Shown: piece by piece, positions 5,717 to 11,233 of the stretch
How positions within the stretch are numbered: position 1 is the stretch's first letter
Layout of the letters: each line of letters opens with the position of its first letter
Assembly (NCBI GenBank): GCA_900556205.1
Contig: USNX01000011.1
Coordinates: 1 to 14,091, forward strand
DNA from: an uncultured Collinsella sp.
GTDB lineage: Bacteria; Actinomycetota; Coriobacteriia; Coriobacteriales; Coriobacteriaceae
Reading direction: 5' to 3'
Length of the DNA: 14,091 nt
Notes under the pieces: generated by a model
What the model was told of the DNA's origin: nothing
What the model saw: the letters and a program-made list of their open reading frames with translations, nothing else
Databases searched by the model: none
Position numbers and translations under genes: made by a program

Positions 5717-6991
5717 TTACTCGGCAAGAGCGGCCTCGATGCGGGTCGTGACGCCCTTGAGGTTAAGACCGACGACGTACTGCTTGATCGGGCGCTTGAT
5801 GTGCTCGATGACAAAGCGCTTGCCGTCGATGTCCTGAGCGGCGAGGTTGCGGTAGAGCTTCTCGACCTGCTCCTTGACCTCAGGATCGTTGAACGCATAG
5901 TGACCGGAGACATCCAGGATCTTCAGGCTGAGCTCATCGTCGGCAAGAATGTCGTCGACCTGCAGGTTGACGTCGTCGCCAGTCATCCACTTGCGCCAGC
6001 GCTCGGTCTTGATAGCCTTGACCAGCAGGGTGTGATACAGGTCGGAGGGGTCATCGCACAGACCGTTGTCGACCAGGATCTGCTCGGTGGCGCAGAGCTT
6101 GAGGTAGGCGCGGGTCTCCTCGGTGCCATACTGCGGAGCAACGTTGGAGGCGGTCACGTGTGCCGGGATGTGCTCGAGCAGCGTCGCGTCGTCCAGATAG
6201 TCGGCGTTGTGCTCCTTCAGGCCCACGCCGTAGCGCTTAGCCATGTCGGCGAGCTCGCGGGCATTCTTGAAGTTGTAATGGCCGACCTGCTCGGTCCAAC
6301 GGGTGAGCGTACCGGTCTGGCCGACGATAAAGGTGGGCATGGGGCAGCCGCGCTTCTCGAGCTCGGGCTGCAGCTGAGAAATGAACTCCTCGTACTTATC
6401 GGTAGAGGTCAAGCCGCCATTGGTCTCCTCGGTACCGACCTCATAGGCAACCTCGGGCAGGTTATGCTCGCGACGGTACTGCTCAAGGTAGTCGATAAGA
6501 TCAATCGTGCGGCGAAGCACCACGTCGAGTGGAATAACCTTGCCGATCTGATAGGGGTCCTTGGTGGGGTCGACCATCAGCAGGTCAAAGCCCGCCTCCA
6601 TGTCGGCGACGAAGGACTTGCGGGCGAGCTCCATGGCCTCGTCCTCGGGCAGGTGGGCGTTACGCTCCTCGTCGCGCTGCCACGGACCGCCGTGATCGCG
6701 GCACAGGTAGTACGGACCGGTGTAACCCACCTCGTCGGCAACCTTCTTGATGTCGGCGGCAAAGCGCGTCTGGTCCCAACCGTTGACGTAGCCGGCGCCC
6801 ATCTCGTCCATATCGACCTGGTTGCGGCTGGCGATAAACATGGGCGGGAAATCCTCGTCCTTGGCAAGCTCGAACACGGCCTGAATCAGGTTGGGGCTCA
6901 TGGGGCCAATGCCGACCATGGTTGCGTGATCGCCGCTATCCTGCAGCTTGAGCATGCCCTGAACGGCCTGACGGATGGTGAGGTTGGACAT
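5717..6991 (-). CDS. GatZ/KbaZ-like protein (tagatose-bisphosphate aldolase accessory family; possible ketose-phosphate 4-epimerase)
   Basis: The 424-residue protein has the length and layout of the GatZ/KbaZ family (class II tagatose-bisphosphate aldolase non-catalytic subunit): CRDHGGPW (97-104, GatZ GDHLGP), YEVGTEE (183-189, GatZ IGTE), VGQTGT (223-228), KEHNADYL (259-266, GatZ HSTDYQ), NVAPQYGTEET (283-293) and GHYAFNDPEV (363-372, GatZ-type C-terminus). D99, H100, E188 and H261 could form a metal site. In E. coli GatZ only supports GatY, but some family members work alone: an Agrobacterium relative was reported to be a D-tagatose-6-phosphate 4-epimerase. No GatY gene is present here, which favours an independent enzyme. 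AAGGAG precedes ATG 6989-6991. It is clearly divergent from classical GatZ; the exact reaction is unknown. Confidence 0.78.
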   Translation of the reverse strand: MSNLTIRQAVQGMLKLQDSGDHATMVGIGPMSPNLIQAVFELAKDEDFPPMFIASRNQVDMDEMGAGYVNGWDQTRFAADIKKVADEVGYTGPYYLCRDHGGPWQRDEERNAHLPEDEAMELARKSFVADMEAGFDLLMVDPTKDPYQIGKVIPLDVVLRRTIDLIDYLEQYRREHNLPEVAYEVGTEETNGGLTSTDKYEEFISQLQPELEKRGCPMPTFIVGQTGTLTRWTEQVGHYNFKNARELADMAKRYGVGLKEHNADYLDDATLLEHIPAHVTASNVAPQYGTEETRAYLKLCATEQILVDNGLCDDPSDLYHTLLVKAIKTERWRKWMTGDDVNLQVDDILADDELSLKILDVSGHYAFNDPEVKEQVEKLYRNLAAQDIDGKRFVIEHIKRPIKQYVVGLNLKGVTTRIEAALAE

Positions 6992-7032
6992 TTTGTTCTC
7001 CTTCTCCAGAGGATTTTTGACAAAAGTTCCCT

Positions 7033-7121
7033 GGGACCCAGATGTGGGCCCTATCAGTACGGATGGATTTTGTTGTGTAGGGGCGGTTGTGCGGAGTCAA
7101 ATCCATCCCTCCGCACAACCG
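7033..7121 (-). promoter_or_regulatory. Structured RNA segment between EIIBC and GatZ-like genes with overlapping stems
   Basis: Three inverted repeats lie in the 144-nt gap. Stem B is 7084-7096 (CGGTTGTGCGGAG) with 7109-7121, 13 bp perfect. Stem A is 7061-7070 (GGATGGATTT) with 7099-7108, 10 bp perfect. Stem C is 7033-7040 with 7045-7051, GC-rich with one mismatch, followed on the minus strand by AGGGAACTTTTG. A and B interleave (order A, B, A', B'), so they either exclude each other or make a pseudoknot. This looks like an attenuator or processing element setting the ratio of transporter to enzymes. Confidence 0.6.
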
Positions 7122-7135
7122 GAGTCCTTAAAGGT

Positions 7136-8608
7136 TTACTTGGCCTGCTTATCGAGCGTGGGCTTCATGGCAATCAGGATTGCAGCGGCGACCACGGCGC
7201 CAATCACGATGTCCAGGCAGAACAGCGCGACGTTGTTGGTGGCAAGGGCGACGATAAAGCCACCGTGCGGGACGTAGCAGTCGATGCCCTGGAAGGCGGC
7301 AAGTGCCGCACCCACGGCAGAGCCGATGCAAATGCCGGGCAGGGTGTGACCGAGGTCCTTGACCGCGAAGGGGATAGCGCCCTCGGTAATACCGATGCAG
7401 CCCATGAACAGCGCGGAGATGCCCATCTGGCGGTCAGCGTCATCGAACTTGTTCTTGGCGATGAGCGCAGCGAGGCCACAGGCGATCGGGGGAACGGCGA
7501 CGGCGACGCGGAACATACCGTTAGGACCGTAGATACCGGAGGCCATGATGGCCATGGTGAAGGTCGAGGCGGTCTTGTTGATGGGGCCACCCATATCGAA
7601 GGCGGTCATAACGCCAATGACCAGACCCAGGACAACTGCGGAACCGCCCTGCAGGCTGCCGAGCACGCCGGTGAGCCAGTCCATCACAAAGCCAAGCGGC
7701 GTGGCCAGGATGTAGATATAGGCCATGCCCAGGACAAGCGAGGTCAGAATCGGGATGATCAGGATGGGCATGATGGTCTGGATGGTGTTGTTGACCTTCC
7801 AGGTCTTCATCCAGCGGACAAAGTAGCCGCAGATGACCGCCATGATCATGGCGCCCAAGAAGCCGGTCGAAACGCTGTTGCCGTTAGGGGTAACGACAGC
7901 GTTGTTGACCAGGTAGCCCAGGACAAAACCGGGGGCGAGCGCGGGCTTGCCGGCCATCGAGTAGGAGATGTATGCCGCAAGCACCGGGATCATCATGGAG
8001 ATGCCGGCCATGCCGATGGTGTTAAGGCTCACCATCAGCGGGTTCGTAACCTCCATGCCGTTGGCGCCGGCGGTACCGGATGCCAGCGAGAAGGCAAGAA
8101 ACACGCCGCCGATAACGACGATGGGGATAAAATAGGAAACGCCGGTATTGAATGCATTGAGCAGCGTCTTGCCAGGATCGGCAAAGATAGACTGCTTGGA
8201 CGCCGGTGTCGGGGCCTGCGGGGCAGCGGAGACGGCCTTCTTCTCTGCCTTGGCCTCGGCCTTGGGCGCGTCAACGGCGCCACCCGTCGCCTTGATGATC
8301 TCAATGGCCTGGTCGATGATCTTTACCGGATCGGCGATTACATCCGAGGTGCCGACCTTCAGGAACTTGCCCTCGGCCATCTTCTGCTCAAAACGGTCCT
8401 CGTTCTCGACACCCACGTCGACGGACTCCAGGACCAGGTCGGCGGAGTCCACGTCTTCCTGCGTGAGCTCATTCTCGATACCCAGGCCACCCTGAGCCTC
8501 GACCTTGCACTCGATGCCACGGGCGGCGCATTCATCCTGAATCGCCTTCTGGGCCATATACGTGTGGGCGATACCCACAGTACAGGCGGCAACGCCTACG
8601 ATCTTCAT
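7136..8608 (-). CDS. PTS system EIIBC component, fructose family
   Basis: The 490-residue protein is a fused EIIB-EIIC permease. EIIB (1 to about 105) begins MKIVGVAAC; C9 in ACTVGIAHTYMA is the phosphorylated cysteine, and VEAQGGLGIENELT (36-49) is typical of fructose EIIB. An Ala/Lys-rich linker (about 110-140) leads to a membrane EIIC domain (about 145-485) with some eight to ten hydrophobic segments, FDMGGPINKTA (337-347), GITEGAIPF (406-414) and YVPHGGF (445-451). It imports a ketose-like sugar and phosphorylates it using the EIIA encoded last in the operon. ATG 8606-8608 follows GAGGGA; 34 further in-frame codons upstream lack family similarity. The EIIB motif is CTVGIAHT where CPTGIAHT is usual. 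The substrate is not necessarily fructose: no FruK lies nearby. Confidence 0.92.
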   Translation of the reverse strand: MKIVGVAACTVGIAHTYMAQKAIQDECAARGIECKVEAQGGLGIENELTQEDVDSADLVLESVDVGVENEDRFEQKMAEGKFLKVGTSDVIADPVKIIDQAIEIIKATGGAVDAPKAEAKAEKKAVSAAPQAPTPASKQSIFADPGKTLLNAFNTGVSYFIPIVVIGGVFLAFSLASGTAGANGMEVTNPLMVSLNTIGMAGISMMIPVLAAYISYSMAGKPALAPGFVLGYLVNNAVVTPNGNSVSTGFLGAMIMAVICGYFVRWMKTWKVNNTIQTIMPILIIPILTSLVLGMAYIYILATPLGFVMDWLTGVLGSLQGGSAVVLGLVIGVMTAFDMGGPINKTASTFTMAIMASGIYGPNGMFRVAVAVPPIACGLAALIAKNKFDDADRQMGISALFMGCIGITEGAIPFAVKDLGHTLPGICIGSAVGAALAAFQGIDCYVPHGGFIVALATNNVALFCLDIVIGAVVAAAILIAMKPTLDKQAK

Positions 8609-8629
8609 TGCTTCCCTCTTTTCATAGAG

Positions 8630-8664
8630 TTGCGTGCGCAAGACACCGTTTGCGGAGGCCTCCG
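8630..8664 (-). promoter_or_regulatory. Palindromic leader of the PTS operon
   Basis: Between the likely promoter and the EIIBC start lie a 12-bp perfect palindrome CGGAGGCCTCCG (8653-8664) and an inverted repeat TTGCG-TG-CGCAA (8630-8641). They could be an operator or RNA structure in the roughly 90-nt leader. Function is not shown. Confidence 0.4.
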
Positions 8665-8708
8665 GAGCATCCCCTGCCGTTTGGACTTGCTGTCTTTTCG
8701 ACAAGAAC

Positions 8709-8737
8709 AATATAGGTGCTCGTTTTTCTTAATGCCA
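8709..8737 (-). promoter_or_regulatory. Likely promoter of the PTS/GatZ/transketolase operon
   Basis: Read on the minus strand, TATATT (8714-8709) is a good -10 box, with TGGCAT (8737-8732) 17 nt upstream as a weak -35. It lies about 100 nt before the EIIBC start in an AT-rich patch. A weak -35 suits a regulated promoter. Confidence 0.45.
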
Positions 8738-8771
8738 GCTTATTTCGGTAAACGCGCAGGTCAGAGCGTTG

Positions 8772-8796
8772 GTTATGCGATTTAGTTATGCGTTTA
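8772..8796. promoter_or_regulatory. Tandem direct repeat in the divergent control region, candidate regulator site
   Basis: GTTATGCGATTTA (8772-8784) is followed at once by GTTATGCGTTTA (8785-8796); the pair is framed by GGTTA (8771-8775) and TAACC (8795-8799). It lies about 35 bp upstream of the proposed -35 box and between the divergent LacI gene and EIIBC. It is a candidate binding site for the adjacent regulator or an activator. The rest of the 415-bp gap also holds GTATGC/GCATAC (8906-8911 and 8922-8927) and an ATGCGCAT palindrome near 8875, but no gene. Confidence 0.45.
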
Positions 8797-9023
8797 ACCA
8801 AAAATGAATCCTGCGATTTTGCCCTCGATTTCAAAAGTCAAGAAGTATTTGATTTTCTCGGTAGACGGCAGATGCGCATGCCGGTCACAAATTTCGACCC
8901 CACCCGTATGCCGCATTTGTTGCATACTCATATGAAAGGAAAAAGCCGCTCACCGAAGCGTATCCTTCACCAAGACTCAAAGTCATCATGTTGGAAAATG
9001 CTCATCTGTCGGAAGGAGTCGCT

Positions 9024-10034
9024 GTGGCAAAACAGCGCGTTACGATCGCAGACGTCGCTCGAGAGGCGGGAACCTCGACGGCAAGCGTCTCGTATTACCT
9101 CAACGACAAACGAGAAAAGCTTAGCGAGAAGACGCAGAACAAAATCGCGCGCGTCATTAAGGAACTCGGATACGTTCCCAACGCCCAAGCGCAGACGCTC
9201 ACCGGCAAGCAAACCCACGTCATTGCCATCATCATTTTGGATAACACCAACAAATGGGCGGGGCTCGTTCTCAATGGCATGGAGCAGGTCATGCTCCCCG
9301 CGGGCTACCAGACGGTCGTTTGCACGAGCAACTTTAACCCCGAGACCGAGCTCATGTACGTCGACAAGATGCTCTCGCTGGGCGTCGATGGCTTTATCAT
9401 CCAGCCCACGGCAAACTTCAAAGCCGTGCATGACCGCATTAGACGCGCCGGCAAGCCGGTCGTCTTTTTCGATGCGGCCATCTATAGCCCAGGTACCAGC
9501 TGGATCAAAACCAACCTTTACGACGGCGTGTACAACGCCACACAGGCACTCCTCGACGCCGGCTACGAAGATTTCTTTTCCATTGCCGCCAACATGACCG
9601 AAATGCGCACCCGCATGGAGCGTTTTCAGGGGTATGCCGAGGCGCTGGCAGCGAACGGGCAGCTCTACAAAGCGATTCCCATCAATCACAACAAGCCGTC
9701 AATCAACGAGCTCACCGAATACTTTAAATTCAAGTTCAATCCCGCCAAGCGAACCCTTATCTTCGTGCAAAATCAGTGGGCACTTCCCCGTGTCTACAAG
9801 GCCCTCCAGCCAATGGCCCATCTGCTTCCGCAGCAAATCGGCCTTTTGGGACTCAACTGCGAAGACTGGACTAATCTCACCACACCGACCGTCTCCACCA
9901 TCATCGAGCCCGTCGACCAAGAAGGTCGCGAAGCAGCCGAGATGCTGCTCGCCCTACTTGACGGAAGCAGCGAACCCGGCGAGCAGCGCATTCTCGAGTG
10001 CAAGCTCAACTGGCTCGACTCCACCTCGATCTAG
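9024..10034 (+). CDS. LacI-family transcriptional regulator, probable controller of the PTS operon
   Basis: The 336-residue protein starts with a LacI helix-turn-helix, VTIADVAREAGTSTASVSYYL (about residues 6-26), then a hinge AQTLTGKQ near residue 55 and a periplasmic-binding-protein-like effector domain. That domain includes VDGFIIQPT, GKPVVFFD, the RxxRMERFQGY segment and GLLGLNCEDW.NLTTP near the end. I choose GTG 9024-9026 because GGAAGGAG (9011-9018) lies five bases upstream and HTH spacing is then normal; the in-frame ATG at 8988 has no ribosome binding site. It diverges from the PTS operon across a 415-bp gap, so it probably represses that operon until a sugar or sugar phosphate binds. 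The regulatory link is inferred from position. Ligand unknown. Confidence 0.9.
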   Translation: MAKQRVTIADVAREAGTSTASVSYYLNDKREKLSEKTQNKIARVIKELGYVPNAQAQTLTGKQTHVIAIIILDNTNKWAGLVLNGMEQVMLPAGYQTVVCTSNFNPETELMYVDKMLSLGVDGFIIQPTANFKAVHDRIRRAGKPVVFFDAAIYSPGTSWIKTNLYDGVYNATQALLDAGYEDFFSIAANMTEMRTRMERFQGYAEALAANGQLYKAIPINHNKPSINELTEYFKFKFNPAKRTLIFVQNQWALPRVYKALQPMAHLLPQQIGLLGLNCEDWTNLTTPTVSTIIEPVDQEGREAAEMLLALLDGSSEPGEQRILECKLNWLDSTSI

Positions 10035-10039
10035 ACTGC

Positions 10040-10068
10040 GGGACAAATGAATCCGTAGCGTTTGTCCC
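10040..10068. terminator. Stem-loop after the LacI-type gene
   Basis: GGGACAAA (10040-10047) and TTTGTCCC (10061-10068) form an 8-bp stem over a 13-nt loop, five bases after the stop codon. There is no strong T-run. The arms match the core of the 5629-5659 hairpin. Confidence 0.5.
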
Positions 10069-10111
10069 AAATCTTGAGTATTTGTTCGGTGGAGCGGCCC
10101 CTGCCGGCTCC

Positions 10112-10120
10112 TGCTAGACT
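10112..10120 (+). promoter_or_regulatory. Possible extended -10 element for the nuclease gene
   Basis: TGC-TAGACT fits an extended -10 box 34 nt upstream of the nuclease ATG, with an AGGAG ribosome binding site between them. No good -35 box is seen, as extended -10 promoters allow. Confidence 0.3.
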
Positions 10121-10153
10121 GGTAGATTCCCAACCGTCCATCCAGGAGCCTCA

Positions 10154-11119
10154 ATGTCGCGCAAGTCCACCTACAAGCAAGTACTTTCCATCGGCACCGC
10201 CGTGGTGCTGGGGTTTGCGCTGTTTACGGGATCGCTCGACGGAGCGCCCAAGCTGCTGTCGCCGCAAAGCGATGAACAGGCGGCGGCTCTGGCCGAAAAA
10301 CAAAACGAGAGTCCCAGCCTCACCGACGACGAAGCGGACTTGGTCGCCCGGCTCGAATCGGGAACAGCGAGCTCCGAGGACTCCGGCGATGGCTCCGAAT
10401 CCACCACGACCAACACCAACGGCAACGTTGCCGAGAACAGCGCCGCCACCCCCATCGACGAGGTTGAAAACCCCGACCTCAACCGCGCCCGCGGTGTTTA
10501 TCTCAGCAGCATTCCCGACTACGCCGGCAACCCCTACGTTGCTCTTCGCGCCGACAGCACGCACCCGCTCGGCACACCGTCATTCACGCTCGATGAATAC
10601 GAGCGCGCTACAGAAGAGGGCTGCTTTAAGAAGTTCTCCAAGCTCGACAGCCTGGGCCGCACCCGCAAAGCACTCGCCTGCGTGGGCCCCGAATCACTCG
10701 GTCAAGGCGAGCGCGGCGATATCTCGCGTATCCATCCTGCCGGTTGGCACCAGCAGCGCTACGACTTTATTCCGGGCCAGAGCCTCTACAACCGCTGCCA
10801 CCTTATCGCCTGGTCGCTCTGCGGCGAAAACGCCAACCGCAAAAATCTCCTCACCGGCACGCGTTATCTCAACGAGACGGGCATGCTACCGTTTGAAGAG
10901 CAGATCCTCGACTACATCCGCGACACGGGCAACCATGTGCTCTACCGCGTCACGCCCATGTACAACGAAGAGGAACTCGTCTGTCGTGGCGTTCGTCTGG
11001 AAGCACAATCGATCGAGGACCACGGCAAGACCCTCTGCTTCCACGTGTACTGCTACAACCTGCAGCCGCACGTGCAGATCGACTACGCCACCGGCCGCAA
11101 TCAGGCCTCGGGGGACTAG
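10154..11119 (+). CDS. Membrane-anchored DNA/RNA non-specific endonuclease (DNA-entry nuclease type)
   Basis: The 321-residue protein has an N-terminal hydrophobic segment (about 9-28, VLSIGTAVVLGFALF), a long Ser/Thr/Glu/Asp-rich linker (about 35-105) and a beta-beta-alpha-metal nuclease domain (about 115-310). The core is GRTRKALACVG (169-179), HPAGWHQ (194-200), YNRCHLIAW (212-220) with catalytic H216, GENANRKNLLTGTRYLN (224-240) with the metal-binding asparagine, and NHVLYRVTPMY (260-270). This matches the EndA/DNA-entry nuclease family, which cuts DNA outside the membrane for nutrition, competence or biofilm turnover. The anchor and acidic linker put the domain on the outer face. AGGAG precedes ATG 10154. 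No competence genes are visible nearby, so the role is open; family and fold are confident. Confidence 0.88.
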   Translation: MSRKSTYKQVLSIGTAVVLGFALFTGSLDGAPKLLSPQSDEQAAALAEKQNESPSLTDDEADLVARLESGTASSEDSGDGSESTTTNTNGNVAENSAATPIDEVENPDLNRARGVYLSSIPDYAGNPYVALRADSTHPLGTPSFTLDEYERATEEGCFKKFSKLDSLGRTRKALACVGPESLGQGERGDISRIHPAGWHQQRYDFIPGQSLYNRCHLIAWSLCGENANRKNLLTGTRYLNETGMLPFEEQILDYIRDTGNHVLYRVTPMYNEEELVCRGVRLEAQSIEDHGKTLCFHVYCYNLQPHVQIDYATGRNQASGD

Positions 11120-11166
11120 CCCCGAGCCACGACAAGAACCGATTTGCAACCCCACCGGGGATCAAA

Positions 11167-11199
11167 AAGGGCCGCCCTGGATTGCCCAGAGCGGCCCTT
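11167..11199. terminator. Intrinsic terminator between nuclease and EF-G-like genes
   Basis: AAGGGCCGC (11167-11175) pairs with GCGGCCCTT (11191-11199), and inside it CTGG pairs with CCAG around a 5-nt loop. On the minus strand TTTTTG follows, making a classic terminator for the EF-G-like gene. It can also stop + strand transcripts from the nuclease gene. Confidence 0.88.
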
Positions 11200-11233
11200 A
11201 CATCGGCATATATGTTGCAGGCAAAGTCACGCG

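Noticed and set aside
5651..8785. Open frame of 1044 codons on the + strand, antisense to EIIBC and the GatZ-like gene
   Set aside because: It is the complement of two genes with clear family motifs and ribosome binding sites. Its translation is low-complexity, rich in Gly, Asp, His and Leu, with no recognisable domain; long antisense frames are usual in GC-rich coding DNA.
8765..8800. Catabolite-responsive (cre) site
   Set aside because: The sequence around AAACGCATAAC does not fit the cre consensus with its required TG...CA ends.
8988..9023. ATG start for the LacI regulator at 8988
   Set aside because: No Shine-Dalgarno lies before it, whereas GGAAGGAG sits five bases before GTG 9024, which gives the usual N-terminal helix-turn-helix spacing.
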